DNA of 64,000 bases from an uncultured Winogradskyella sp. (GCF_947498005.1 NZ_CANMIW010000009.1:90195-154194), one strand, 5' to 3'; counted from the stretch's first letter, positions 35,869 to 44,630 are shown. Notes: a model not told the origin generated them from the sequence alone. Program-made: numbers and translations.

Positions 35869-37464
35869 ATGAAGAAATATCTTCTATCAATTTTTGCCCT
35901 TTTATTACCTTTATTAAACTTTGCTCAAGATGCCCAAGAGGTAGGTATTGACCAAAAAATAGACGAAGCTTTTGGTAATGCAACAGGCTGGTTTGTAAAA
36001 GCTATTTTTTATCAAATAGATTTTGGAGGAGGAATAAAAGTCTTTTGGGTATTGTTTCCATTAATTTTAGGAGCATTATACTTTACTGTTTATTTTAAGT
36101 TTATAAATTTTAAAGGCTTTTTTACATCAGTAAATATAGTAAGAGGAAAATATGATGATATAGATCATCATGAATCTTTAGTTGCCGCAGGTGATTCAAC
36201 TCCAGGAGGTGATAATATAGAAACTATAGCAATTGAAGACCATGAAGGTGAGGTGTCACATTTCCAGGCACTAACAGCTGCTTTATCTGCAACCGTAGGT
36301 TTAGGAAATATTGCAGGTGTCGCTATTGCAGTATCAATTGGTGGAGCTGGTGCAACATTTTGGATGATAGTTGCAGGTTTTCTAGGTATGGCCTCTAAAT
36401 TTGTGGAATGTACATTAGGTGTGAAATATCGAGATATTGATGAAAACGGAACCGTATTTGGCGGACCAATGTATTATTTAACAAAAGGTTTAAACTCTAA
36501 GGGATTAGGTGGTTTAGGAAAAGTATTAGCCGCAGTTTTCGCAGTATTTGTAATTGGTGGCTCTTTTGGAGGTGGAAACATGTTTCAAGTCAACCAAGCT
36601 GCTCAATTATTTGAGCATATGACAGGAGGTGAAGAATCGTTTATAAATGGATATCGTTGGGTATTTGGTTTGGTAATGTCGATTCTTGTTGGTATCGTAA
36701 TTATTGGTGGTATCAAAAAAATCGCGAAAGTTACGGATAAGATCGTACCATTTATGGTTGCCATCTATGTAGCTGCTTCACTTTTTGTAATCTTTGCTAA
36801 CTTCAGCATGGTTGGTGACGCATTCGTACAAATATTTAATGGAGCATTTAGTCCAGAAGGTGTAGCAGGTGGAGCAATTGGTGTTTTAGTACAAGGATTT
36901 AGAAGAGCAGCCTTTTCAAATGAAGCAGGTGTTGGGTCAGCGTCTATTGCACATTCAGCCGTAAAAACTAAATATGCAGCATCAGAAGGTATGGTCGCTT
37001 TATTAGAACCTTTTATAGATACTGTTGTGGTATGTACAATGACAGCTTTGGTATTAGTGATAACAGGTAACGTAACTTCTGCTAATGCAGGTTTAAATGA
37101 TGCAGATGCTATATTACTAACATCTGGAGCATTTGAGTCTGTTATCTCTTGGTTCCCATATGTTTTAACAGTTGCCGTAGTATTATTTGCATTTAGTACT
37201 ATGATTTCTTGGTCATATTATGGTTACCAAGGTTGGGCTTACTTATTCGGAAGATCTAAAAATACAGAGTATATCTATAAAATTTTATTCTGCTTGTTTG
37301 TAATTGTAGGAGCTTCAATTAGTTTAGGTTCTGTGATAGGATTTTCAGATGCCATGATTTTTGCAATGATGGTACCAAACATGATTGGTTTAGTTATTCT
37401 TGCTCCTAAGGTAAAAGAAGAACTCAATAAATTTATGAAGGCCATTAAAGCAAAAAAAGCATAA
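35869..37464 (+). CDS. AGCS family sodium/alanine (amino acid) symporter
   Basis: The 531-residue polytopic protein is of the alanine/glycine:cation symporter family. The family signature is seen in FQALTAALSATVGLGNIAGV, with GGPMYYLTKGL, FAVFVIGGSFGGGNMFQVNQ, GFRRAAFSNEAGVGSASIAH and the C-terminal FSTMISWSYYGYQGWAYLF. The N-terminus has a hydrophobic, signal-like segment ending in NFAQ, followed by about 35 polar residues before the first transport helix. This extension is usual in Bacteroidota members. It imports small neutral amino acids with Na+. The next gene overlaps its terminator. Confidence 0.93.
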   Translation: MKKYLLSIFALLLPLLNFAQDAQEVGIDQKIDEAFGNATGWFVKAIFYQIDFGGGIKVFWVLFPLILGALYFTVYFKFINFKGFFTSVNIVRGKYDDIDHHESLVAAGDSTPGGDNIETIAIEDHEGEVSHFQALTAALSATVGLGNIAGVAIAVSIGGAGATFWMIVAGFLGMASKFVECTLGVKYRDIDENGTVFGGPMYYLTKGLNSKGLGGLGKVLAAVFAVFVIGGSFGGGNMFQVNQAAQLFEHMTGGEESFINGYRWVFGLVMSILVGIVIIGGIKKIAKVTDKIVPFMVAIYVAASLFVIFANFSMVGDAFVQIFNGAFSPEGVAGGAIGVLVQGFRRAAFSNEAGVGSASIAHSAVKTKYAASEGMVALLEPFIDTVVVCTMTALVLVITGNVTSANAGLNDADAILLTSGAFESVISWFPYVLTVAVVLFAFSTMISWSYYGYQGWAYLFGRSKNTEYIYKILFCLFVIVGASISLGSVIGFSDAMIFAMMVPNMIGLVILAPKVKEELNKFMKAIKAKKA

Positions 37465-37486
37465 CATATTTTAATTACTTAATCAT

Positions 37487-38374
37487 ATGAAATCCCATTT
37501 CCAGTTTTCTAACCAACAACGGAATGGGATTTTTTTATTGTTAGCACTTATTGTTATTATTCAATGTCTTTATTGGTTTGTCCCTAACCTTTACATTAGT
37601 TCAAAAGAAGAATTACCTGAAAATATAAATGAGATAGAAGCTTTTAGAAATGAAATAGATTCTTTGCGTTTAGTAGAAATAGAAAGCAAGAAACCAAAAA
37701 TTTATCCTTTTAATCCTAATTATATTACAGACTATAAAGGGTATAGTTTAGGAATGTCTAACGAAGAAATAGATAGATTACATAAGTTTAGATCAACTAA
37801 TCAATGGGTAAATTCAGCTAAAGATTTTCAGAATGTTACTAAAGTTTCAGATTCCTTTTTGGCAAAAATTTCGCCGTATTTTAAATTCCCAGAATGGGTT
37901 ACCAACCCAAAACCAAAGTCACGAGGTTATAATAATTCATATTCAAAATCTTCAACATCGAAATCATATATTCAAAAGATTGATTTAAATATTGCTACAG
38001 CGAGTCAACTAAGAAAAGTTTATGGTGTTGGTGAAAAACTATCAGAACGGATTATAAAATATCGAGATAAATTTAGTGGAGGATTTATTTCAGATATTCA
38101 GCTAAACGAAATATATGGTTTAGAGCAAGAAGTGATAGAACGTATTAAAAATGATTTTACAGTAAAGACGCCAAGATCCATCCAAACCTATAATTTAAAT
38201 ACAGCAACACGAGATCAGTTGGTTACTATTCAATATATAGATTACGAGATTGCGAATAATATTATTGAAGAAAGAACACTTAGAGATGGCTTTAGTTCAA
38301 TTGATAATTTACGAATGGTAGAAGATTTTCCGTTGAAAAAATTCGAGATAATTAAGCTATATTTGCACCTCTAA
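37487..38374 (+). CDS. Helix-hairpin-helix (ComEA-like) membrane-anchored protein
   Basis: The 295-residue protein has one N-terminal membrane segment (about 14-31) and several helix-hairpin-helix units. The best are DLNIATASQLRKVYGVGEKL followed by SERIIKYRDKFSGGF, and LNTATRDQLVTIQYIDYEIA near the end, the ComEA/T2SK type. Such domains bind DNA without sequence specificity. A role in DNA uptake or repair is possible but not shown. The first 15 codons contain an inverted repeat with a T run that looks like the terminator of the symporter gene. Confidence 0.8.
   Translation: MKSHFQFSNQQRNGIFLLLALIVIIQCLYWFVPNLYISSKEELPENINEIEAFRNEIDSLRLVEIESKKPKIYPFNPNYITDYKGYSLGMSNEEIDRLHKFRSTNQWVNSAKDFQNVTKVSDSFLAKISPYFKFPEWVTNPKPKSRGYNNSYSKSSTSKSYIQKIDLNIATASQLRKVYGVGEKLSERIIKYRDKFSGGFISDIQLNEIYGLEQEVIERIKNDFTVKTPRSIQTYNLNTATRDQLVTIQYIDYEIANNIIEERTLRDGFSSIDNLRMVEDFPLKKFEIIKLYLHL
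37490..37536 (+). terminator. Intrinsic terminator inside the start of the HHH gene
   Basis: AAATCCCATT (37490-37499) pairs with AATGGGATTT (37523-37532). A CC/GG pair extends the stem past a bulged T, and T residues follow to 37536. It lies 26 bases beyond the symporter stop but inside codons 2-16 of the next gene. It could end the symporter transcript or attenuate the HHH gene. Confidence 0.7.
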
Positions 38375-38387
38375 AAAACAACTATTT

Positions 38388-39554
38388 ATGTCAAATTTAT
38401 ATTTTACAGAAGAACACAATTTATTTAGAACTAGCCTTAGGGATTTTTTAAATAAAGAAGTTGTGCCACATATTGATAAATGGGAAGAAACTGGCCACAT
38501 TGAGCGTTTCATCTGGAAAAAATTTGGTGATATGGGCTATTTTGGATTGGCAACTCCAGAGGCGTATGGTGGATTAGATTTAGATTTGTTTTACACAGTA
38601 ATTTTCCTTGAAGAATTACAGCGCATAAACTCTGGTGGTTTTGCGGCTGCAATGTGGGCACATGCTTATTTGGCAATGACGCATTTAAATAAGGAAGGTA
38701 ATCATGAGCAAAAAGAAAAATTTTTAACACCAAGTGCTCTAGGTGATGCAATAGGGTGTCTTTGTATTACAGAACCGTTCGGCGGAAGTGATGTTGCAGG
38801 TATGAGAACTACTGCAGTAAAAAAAGGAGATAGTTATGTAATAAATGGATCAAAAACATTTATTACAAATGGCGTCTATAGTGATTATTTGGTTGTTGCG
38901 GCAAAAACAAGTCCTGAGCTAGGTAATAAAGGGATTAGCATATTTGTAATGGATAGAGATACGCCAGGTATATCAGCCACTAAATTAGATAAACTAGGTT
39001 GGAGAGCTTCTGATACTGGAGAAATTGCTTTTGACAATGTTGAAATTCCAATAAATAATTTAATGGGAGAAGAAGGTCAAGGGTTTCCATATATAATGCA
39101 GCATTTTGCATTAGAAAGATTAATAATGGGAGTGAATTCTCATGCTAGAGCAGAGTATGCATTAGAATATGCGAAGCAATATATGTCCGAAAGAACAGCA
39201 TTTGGAAGAACAATTGATAAATTTCAGGCCTTAAGACATACATATGCAGATTGTGAAACTCAGATGGAAATATGTAAACAGTTTAATTATTATGTAGCTA
39301 AGCGTTTAGATATGGGAGATTATGTGGTAAAAGAGGCAACAATGTCTAAGCTACAATCTACAAAAATGGCTGATGATGTAATTTATCAATGCCTTCAGTT
39401 TTTAGGTGGTTATGGTTATATGGAAGAATATCCATTAGCACGTATGGCTAGAGATAGTCGTTTAGGCCCAATTGGTGGTGGAACATCCGAAATTCTGAAA
39501 GAGATTATTGCAAAAATGGTAATTGATAATAAAGATTACAAGCCTGCAACCTAA
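38388..39554 (+). CDS. Acyl-CoA dehydrogenase (long-chain/isovaleryl type)
   Basis: The 388-residue flavoenzyme oxidises acyl-CoA to enoyl-CoA. The N-terminal helices, the FAD/substrate segments CLCITEPFGGSDVAGMRTTA and FITNGVYSD, and the C-terminal MSERTAFGRTIDKFQALRH are all present. Near the end it reads GPIGGGTSEILKEIIAK. The glutamate used by MCAD in YEGT is absent here. This matches long-chain and isovaleryl enzymes, in which the base lies earlier in the chain. It follows the HHH gene by 13 bases. Chain length preference is not certain. Confidence 0.9.
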   Translation: MSNLYFTEEHNLFRTSLRDFLNKEVVPHIDKWEETGHIERFIWKKFGDMGYFGLATPEAYGGLDLDLFYTVIFLEELQRINSGGFAAAMWAHAYLAMTHLNKEGNHEQKEKFLTPSALGDAIGCLCITEPFGGSDVAGMRTTAVKKGDSYVINGSKTFITNGVYSDYLVVAAKTSPELGNKGISIFVMDRDTPGISATKLDKLGWRASDTGEIAFDNVEIPINNLMGEEGQGFPYIMQHFALERLIMGVNSHARAEYALEYAKQYMSERTAFGRTIDKFQALRHTYADCETQMEICKQFNYYVAKRLDMGDYVVKEATMSKLQSTKMADDVIYQCLQFLGGYGYMEEYPLARMARDSRLGPIGGGTSEILKEIIAKMVIDNKDYKPAT

Positions 39555-39626
39555 TTGTTTCAATTAAGAACAATTAGAATTCGATAACAAAAGTTAAAAA
39601 CACGGAAGTAAATACTTACTAAAATT

Positions 39627-39656
39627 AAAACCTATCAATTTTTTGATAGGTTTTTT
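39627..39656 (+). terminator. Intrinsic terminator after the acyl-CoA dehydrogenase gene
   Basis: AAAACCTATCAA pairs with TTGATAGGTTTT around four T residues and is followed by more T. It insulates the amylase gene from the upstream unit. Confidence 0.92.
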
Positions 39657-39701
39657 GTTGATGTCATATTTTTTGGTGTAATATTTTGGTTATTTATCAA
39701 C

Positions 39702-39717
39702 ACGAAAACGTTTTCGT
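39702..39717. promoter_or_regulatory. LacI-type operator palindrome upstream of the amylase gene
   Basis: ACGAAAACGTTTTCGT is a perfect 16-bp palindrome with the central CG typical of LacI-family operators. It stands 64 bases before the amylase ATG, behind a terminator, so it is well placed to control this single gene by sugar availability. The regulator gene is not in the window. Confidence 0.75.
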
Positions 39718-39781
39718 ATAGATTTTGGTTTTGTGCTAGGTTAATATTTTACTAGTTTTAGGTACAACCAAATTAAATATT

Positions 39782-41158
39782 ATGAAATATTTTAAATTTT
39801 ACGTATTAGCATTTATAATGCTATTATTTTTTAATTGTAGTCAGGATGAAATTGTTACAGAAGATCAAAGCATCCAACCAACCAAACCAATTATATCTAA
39901 TGCTAAAAATGGATTAAAACCTATAGGCTCTGGTGTAATGATGCAAGCTTTCTATTGGGATGTACCTGCAGGTGGTACATGGTGGAACACCGTAAACTCA
40001 AAAGTAGCTGATTGGAGTAATGCAGGAATTGATGCAATTTGGGTGCCTCCAGCTTCAAAAGCACAGAATGGCCCATTTTCTATGGGTTATGATCCTTTTG
40101 ATTATTATGATTTTGGAGAATACAACCAAATGGGAAGTGTTGAAACACGTTTTGGCTCTAGAACAGAGTTGATTAATATGATAAATACGGCACATCAAAA
40201 CGGGCTTAGCGTTATAGCAGATATTGTAATTAACCATAATAGTGGAGGAGCTAGCGAGTCCAATCCGTATTCTGGAGGAAATACTTGGACAGATTTTAAT
40301 CCAATGTCAGGAAAATTCTATCGATCAGCAACTGATTTTCATCCAAATAATATTCAAAATAATGATAGTGGTGCTTTTGGTGGTTTTCCAGATTTATCTC
40401 ATAACCAAACCTATGTTCAAGATTGGTTATGGAAAAACTCTAATAGTGTAGCGAAATATTACAGAGATGTTATTGGCTTTGATGGATGGCGTTTTGATTA
40501 TGTAAAAGGTTTTGATCCATGGGTAGTAAAAGCATGGAAGGATGAAGTAGGTGGATTTTCGGTTGGTGAATTATGGGATAGTAATGTGTCATTGTTAAAT
40601 TCATGGACGAGTTCAGCTGAAGCGAGTGCTTTTGACTTTGCGTGTTATTATAAAATGAAAGATGCTTTTATGGGAAATAATTTAGCAGCTTTAAATGATA
40701 ATATGTTGTGGAAACAAAACGCGTCTAGAGCAGTGACATTTGTTACTAATCATGATACAGACGAAATAACAAATAATAAAATTTTAGCGTATGCTTATAT
40801 TTTAACACATGAAGGCTATCCAACTATTTTTTACAAGGATTACGAAGAATGGTTAAATAAAGAGCGTTTAAATAACTTAATATGGATACATAATAATCTT
40901 GCAGGAGGCTCTACTAATATTTTGCATGCAGATAACGATGAATATATTGCAAAAAGGAATGGGTACAATAATAATGGCTTAGTGGTTTATATAAATAACT
41001 CAAATTCTTGGCAAGAAAGATGGGTAGAAACCAATTGGTCTAGTACTGTAATAAAGGATTATACTGGTCATTCTAGTTGGGAACCTACTACTCAATCTGG
41101 TAAATGGGTAAAAATTCAAGCACCACCAAAGAGTTATTCGGTTTGGTCAATAAAGTAA
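39782..41158 (+). CDS. GH13 alpha-amylase lipoprotein (archaeal/GH13_7-like)
   Basis: The 458-residue protein has a lipoprotein signal (LFFNC, Cys19) and a full GH13 barrel. The four conserved regions are DIVINH (147-152), GWRFDYVKGFD with nucleophile Asp239, GELWD with acid/base Glu263, and TNHDTD with Asp325. Stretches such as MQAFYWDVPAGG, AIWVPPASKA, MGYDPFDYYDFGEYNQ and YKDYEEWLNK closely resemble the Thermococcus/Pyrococcus secreted alpha-amylases (recalled, not aligned). The C-terminus ends in a small beta domain. It likely cuts starch at the cell surface. No SusC/SusD pair adjoins it, and a LacI-type operator lies upstream. Confidence 0.93.
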   Translation: MKYFKFYVLAFIMLLFFNCSQDEIVTEDQSIQPTKPIISNAKNGLKPIGSGVMMQAFYWDVPAGGTWWNTVNSKVADWSNAGIDAIWVPPASKAQNGPFSMGYDPFDYYDFGEYNQMGSVETRFGSRTELINMINTAHQNGLSVIADIVINHNSGGASESNPYSGGNTWTDFNPMSGKFYRSATDFHPNNIQNNDSGAFGGFPDLSHNQTYVQDWLWKNSNSVAKYYRDVIGFDGWRFDYVKGFDPWVVKAWKDEVGGFSVGELWDSNVSLLNSWTSSAEASAFDFACYYKMKDAFMGNNLAALNDNMLWKQNASRAVTFVTNHDTDEITNNKILAYAYILTHEGYPTIFYKDYEEWLNKERLNNLIWIHNNLAGGSTNILHADNDEYIAKRNGYNNNGLVVYINNSNSWQERWVETNWSSTVIKDYTGHSSWEPTTQSGKWVKIQAPPKSYSVWSIK

Positions 41159-41178
41159 TAACTTATATGAGTAAAGAT

Positions 41179-41206
41179 AAAATCCTGCAACATGCAGGAT
41201 TTTTTA
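41179..41206 (+). terminator. Intrinsic terminator after the amylase gene
   Basis: AAAATCCTGCA pairs with TGCAGGATTTT around an ACA loop, followed by T residues. It starts 20 bases past the stop. Confidence 0.92.
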
Positions 41207-41269
41207 TTTAAAGAAATGACTATTAACCATAACTATTAGTTATATTTATTTTTCATCAAATAAATCAAA

Positions 41270-42160
41270 ATGAGTATTAAAGCATTTTCAGAATATTTAT
41301 TATTAGAAAAGAAATATTCTGAACATACGGTTATGGCTTACACAAGAGATATAATTTATTTTCAAGAATTTTTGATTCAACATCATGATACGGAACATTT
41401 ATTAAACGCCAACTATTCTGTGATCAGACAATGGATAGTAGAGTTAGTAGATAAAAATATATCCAATAGATCAATTAACCGAAAGGTATCCTCATTAAAT
41501 AGTTACTATAAGTTTTTATTAAAGACCGAAGAATTAGAATCAAATCCCCTCAAACAACATAAAGCGTTAAAGGTTGGGAAGAAGTTACAATTACCTTTTT
41601 CCGAGCAAGAGTTAAAATTAGTTTTAGAAAATTCTATTGAAATTATAGATTTTGAAACTGCTAGAAACCATTTCATAATAGAGTTGTTGTATGCCACAGG
41701 TATTAGACGAATAGAGCTCGTCAATTTAAAATTAAATGATATAAATAGTGGTAATGATCAAATAAAAGTATTGGGTAAGCGCAATAAAGAACGCTATATT
41801 CCTTTAATTAATTCATTAAAAAAATCTTTAAATCGGTATTTAGAGTTTCGTAAAGACTTGCCGGAGATTATAGATGGTGATATGCTTTTTTTAACAAAAA
41901 ATGGTCTTAAAATTTACGAAAAACTTGTTTACAGAATAATAAATAAGTATTTTAGTGAAGCATCTTCGAAATCAAAATGCAGCCCTCATGTATTAAGACA
42001 TTCGTTTGCTACGCACTTATTAAATAAAGGTGCTGATTTAAATACGGTTAAAGAACTATTAGGTCATACTAGTTTAGCTGCAACACAAGTTTACACCCAC
42101 AGCAGCATAACTGAATTAAAAAAGGTACATGCTAATGCACATCCAAGAAATAGAGAATAA
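41270..42160 (+). CDS. XerC/XerD-type tyrosine recombinase
   Basis: The 296-residue recombinase has the SAM-like N-terminal core-binding domain (about 1-85) and a complete catalytic set: Arg146 in TGIRRIEL, the hairpin lysine in LGKRNKER (about Lys170), His240 and Arg243 in SPHVLRHSFATHLL, His266 in LLGHTS and Tyr275 in QVYTHSSI. Length and C-terminal HPR match chromosomal Xer enzymes that resolve chromosome dimers at dif. It lies next to HPF and the tRNA/tuf cluster, a usual place in Flavobacteriia, so it is a housekeeping gene and not a mobile-element integrase. Confidence 0.9.
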   Translation: MSIKAFSEYLLLEKKYSEHTVMAYTRDIIYFQEFLIQHHDTEHLLNANYSVIRQWIVELVDKNISNRSINRKVSSLNSYYKFLLKTEELESNPLKQHKALKVGKKLQLPFSEQELKLVLENSIEIIDFETARNHFIIELLYATGIRRIELVNLKLNDINSGNDQIKVLGKRNKERYIPLINSLKKSLNRYLEFRKDLPEIIDGDMLFLTKNGLKIYEKLVYRIINKYFSEASSKSKCSPHVLRHSFATHLLNKGADLNTVKELLGHTSLAATQVYTHSSITELKKVHANAHPRNRE

Positions 42161-42244
42161 ACTTTGACTTAATAGTATTAAGACCACCAAAAATTTTTAG
42201 TTACAAATAAAATAACATTACATGTTTAATTTAAAATAAGATTT

Positions 42245-42547
42245 ATGAAAGTAAACACCCAATCCGTTAATTTTACGGCAGATAGCTCATTGATAGATTT
42301 CATTCAAAAACGAATGGACAAATTAGATATGTATTATGATAAAATAATTCAGTCTGATGTGTATCTCAAAGTTGAGAACACAAGTGATAAAGAAAATAAA
42401 ATTTTTGAAGTAAAAGTAAGCGTTCCAGGAGATAGTTTTGTTGTAAAAAAACAATGCAAATCGTTTGAAGAAGGCGCAGATGCTGCGATTGCGTCCTTAG
42501 GGAGACAAATTAAAAAACGAAAAGAAAAATTAAGGGCACATAGTTGA
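42245..42547 (+). CDS. raiA: Ribosome hibernation promoting factor (HPF/RaiA, short form)
   Basis: The 100-residue protein is a short HPF/YfiA-type factor that binds the 30S decoding region and stores ribosomes in inactive form. The N-terminal VNFTADSSLIDFIQKRMDKL, the central VYLKVENTSDKENKIFEVKV and the C-terminal basic QIKKRKEKLRAH are typical. The C-terminal dimerisation domain of long HPF is absent. It sits between the Xer gene and the tRNAs. Confidence 0.92.
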   Translation: MKVNTQSVNFTADSSLIDFIQKRMDKLDMYYDKIIQSDVYLKVENTSDKENKIFEVKVSVPGDSFVVKKQCKSFEEGADAAIASLGRQIKKRKEKLRAHS

Positions 42548-42568
42548 TTAAATTTTTTTCAAAAAATG

Positions 42569-42599
42569 TTTTGAATAATTAAATAAAGTCTTACATTTG
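42569..42599 (+). promoter_or_regulatory. Promoter of the tRNA-Thr/tRNA-Tyr unit
   Basis: A -33 TTTTG (42569-42573) is followed after 18 bases by the -7 octamer TACATTTG (42592-42599). Spacing and sequence fit the Bacteroidota consensus well. The start would fall near 42605, inside the hairpin just downstream. Confidence 0.75.
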
Positions 42600-42601
42600 C
42601 A

Positions 42602-42628
42602 GTCCGTTAGAAATAGCGGGCTTTTTTT
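42602..42628 (+). terminator. Hairpin and T run just after the tRNA promoter
   Basis: GTCCGTTA pairs with TAGCGGGC (8 bp with two wobbles) around GAAA, followed by seven T residues. It could end the HPF transcript, but it also lies at the predicted start site of the tRNA promoter. Confidence 0.7.
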
Positions 42629-42662
42629 AAGCTTAATTATAGTAGTAAAAAAGTAAGAAAAA

Positions 42663-42736
42663 GCCGATGTAGCTCAGCTGGCTAGAGCAGCTGATTTGTA
42701 ATCAGCAGGTCGTGGGTTCGAGTCCCTCCATCGGCT
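42663..42736 (+). tRNA. tRNA-Thr (TGT)
   Basis: The cloverleaf folds with acceptor GCCGATG/CATCGGC, D arm GCTC...GAGC, anticodon stem GCTGA/TCAGC with loop TTTGTAA (anticodon TGT at 42697-42699), and a T arm with GGTTCGA. The discriminator is T and CCA is not encoded. Confidence 0.97.
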
Positions 42737-42809
42737 CTTTGAAAGTTTAATTTTTTAAATTTAAAAAGAATTAGATTTTTATTAAATTGATATATTGAAT
42801 TTAAGTTTT

Positions 42810-42891
<82 letters not shown>

Positions 42892-42921
42892 CAAAAATTT
42901 TCACGTAAAGGTTTAAAAGTG

Positions 42922-42929
42922 TATTTTTG
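42922..42929 (+). promoter_or_regulatory. Bacteroidota -7 element before tRNA-Gly/tRNA-Thr/tuf
   Basis: TATTTTTG matches TAnnTTTG, about 100 bases before tRNA-Gly. No TTG lies at the -33 distance. It may drive the tRNA-Gly, tRNA-Thr and tuf transcript. Confidence 0.45.
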
Positions 42930-43026
42930 CAAAACTATTTACGGAGAATGTAAGATAAATTTCTTAGGGAATTTGTTTTAGATTGAAATAATGAATACCA
43001 ATCAAAGTGTAAAAATTTTGATAAAT

Positions 43027-43099
43027 GCGAGAGTAGCTCAGTTGGTAGAGCGTCAGCCTTCCAAGCTGAATGTCGCCGGTTCGAACCCGGTCTCTCGCT
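43027..43099 (+). tRNA. tRNA-Gly (TCC)
   Basis: Acceptor GCGAGAG/CTCTCGC, anticodon stem TCAGC/GCTGA with loop CTTCCAA (anticodon TCC at 43060-43062), T loop GTTCGAA. Discriminator T, no encoded CCA. Confidence 0.97.
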
Positions 43100-43166
43100 C
43101 TAAAATTTACGAGTTAGGATTTATACTTATATATCGTAATTCGAAATCGGCTATTTATAATAGTAT

Positions 43167-43238
43167 GCCGGTGTAGCTCAGGGGTAGAGCGTTTCCTTGG
43201 TAAGGAAGAGGTCACGAGTTCAAATCTCGTCATTGGCT
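43167..43238 (+). tRNA. tRNA-Thr (GGT)
   Basis: Acceptor GCCGGTG/CATTGGC with two G-T pairs, anticodon stem TTTCC/GGAAG with loop TTGGTAA (anticodon GGT at 43199-43201), T arm GAGTTCAAATCTC. Discriminator T, no encoded CCA. It stands 69 bases before tuf. Confidence 0.95.
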
Positions 43239-43307
43239 CTTTTTTCTAAGCGGATTAGAATAAAAAAATTGAACACTAATATTAAATAAGAATAAAATAA
43301 ATTAAAC

Positions 43308-44495
43308 ATGGCAAAGGCAACTTTCGATCGTTCAAAACCACACTTAAACATAGGTACTATTGGACACGTAGATCACGGTAAAACAACTTTAACTGCTGCT
43401 ATTACTAAAGTATTAGCTGATGCAGGTTTATCTGAAGCAAGATCATTTGATCAAATTGATAATGCACCAGAAGAAAAAGAAAGAGGTATAACAATTAATA
43501 CTTCTCACGTTGAATATGCAACTGCTAATCGTCACTACGCTCACGTTGACTGTCCAGGTCACGCGGATTACGTAAAGAACATGGTTACAGGTGCTGCACA
43601 AATGGATGGTGCTATTTTAGTTGTTGCTGCAACAGATGGTCCTATGCCACAAACTCGTGAGCACATTTTACTTGGTCGTCAGGTAGGTATTCCTCGTATC
43701 GTTGTATTCATGAATAAAGTGGATATGGTTGATGATGAAGAGTTATTAGAATTAGTTGAAATGGAAATCAGAGATTTATTATCATTCTACGAGTATGATG
43801 GTGATAATGGTCCTGTAGTAGCAGGTTCTGCTTTAGGTGCACTTAATGGTGAGCAAAAGTGGGTTGATACTGTAATGGAATTAATGAAAGAAGTTGATGC
43901 ATGGATTGAAGAGCCAGTTCGTGATATGGACAAGCCTTTCTTAATGCCTATTGAAGATGTATTTTCAATTACAGGTCGTGGTACAGTAGCAACTGGTCGT
44001 ATTGAGACTGGTGTTGCAAACACTGGAGATCCTGTTGAAATTATTGGTATGGGTGCTGAGAAATTAACATCTACTATTACTGGTATTGAAATGTTCCGTC
44101 AAATCTTAGATAGAGGTGAAGCTGGTGATAACGCTGGTATCTTATTAAGAGGTATTGAGAAATCTCAAATCTCAAGAGGTATGGTAATTACTAAGCCAGG
44201 TTCTGTAACTCCTCACTCTAAGTTTAAAGCAGAGGTTTATATCCTTAAGAAAGAAGAAGGTGGACGTCACACTCCATTTCATAACAACTATCGTCCACAG
44301 TTCTACGTTCGTACAACTGATGTAACTGGAAACATTGCACTTCCTGATGGAGTTGAAATGGTAATGCCAGGTGATAACTTGACAATTACTGTAGATTTGA
44401 TTAACACAATTGCAATGAACGTAGGTTTACGTTTCGCTATCCGTGAAGGTGGTAGAACAGTTGGTGCTGGTCAGGTTACTGAAATTTTAGACTAA
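43308..44495 (+). CDS. tuf: Elongation factor Tu
   Basis: The 395-residue GTPase delivers aminoacyl-tRNA to the ribosome. G1 is GHVDHGKTT, the effector loop has ERGITI, G3 is DCPGHADY and G4 is NKVD. The C-terminal beta barrels include [20 protein letters not shown], and the end reads [15 protein letters not shown]. The length matches the family. It follows four tRNAs and precedes tRNA-Trp and secE. Confidence 0.99.
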   Translation: MAKATFDRSKPHLNIGTIGHVDHGKTTLTAAITKVLADAGLSEARSFDQIDNAPEEKERGITINTSHVEYATANRHYAHVDCPGHADYVKNMVTGAAQMDGAILVVAATDGPMPQTREHILLGRQVGIPRIVVFMNKVDMVDDEELLELVEMEIRDLLSFYEYDGDNGPVVAGSALGALNGEQKWVDTVMELMKEVDAWIEEPVRDMDKPFLMPIEDVFSITGRGTVATGRIETGVANTGDPVEIIGMGAEKLTSTITGIEMFRQILDRGEAGDNAGILLRGIEKSQISRGMVITKPGSVTPHSKFKAEVYILKKEEGGRHTPFHNNYRPQFYVRTTDVTGNIALPDGVEMVMPGDNLTITVDLINTIAMNVGLRFAIREGGRTVGAGQVTEILD

Positions 44496-44518
44496 ACAAT
44501 ATAGTTAAATAATTAATT

Positions 44519-44546
44519 AAGGTGTCTCGAGATTTCGGGATGCCTT
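44519..44546 (+). terminator. Hairpin between tuf and tRNA-Trp
   Basis: AAGGTGTCTCGA pairs with TCGGGATGCCTT over 12 bp, including three wobble pairs, around GATT. The T run after it is weak (GATTATTGTTT). It may be a partial terminator or a processing site. Confidence 0.55.
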
Positions 44547-44557
44547 GATTATTGTTT

Positions 44558-44630
44558 ACGGGTTTAGCTCAGTTGGTAGAGCACTGGTCTCCAAAACCAG
44601 GTGTCGTGAGTTCGAGTCTCTCAACCCGTG
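44558..44630 (+). tRNA. tRNA-Trp (CCA)
   Basis: Acceptor ACGGGTT/AACCCGT, anticodon stem CTGGT/ACCAG with loop CTCCAAA (anticodon CCA at 44591-44593), T loop GTTCGAG. Discriminator G, no encoded 3' CCA. Its place between tuf and secE is conserved in many bacteria. Confidence 0.97.

Noticed and set aside
39555..39781. SusC/SusD-type starch utilisation locus around the amylase
   Set aside because: Neither neighbour is a SusC or SusD homologue, and terminators isolate the amylase gene.
41270..42160. Tyrosine recombinase as an integrase of a mobile element
   Set aside because: Length and motifs match housekeeping Xer, there are no att repeats at the nearby tRNAs, and no mobile genes flank it.
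42991..43176. A 61-codon plus-strand frame between tRNA-Tyr and tRNA-Thr(GGT)
   Set aside because: It is mostly the tRNA-Gly gene read as codons. No protein-like features were seen.
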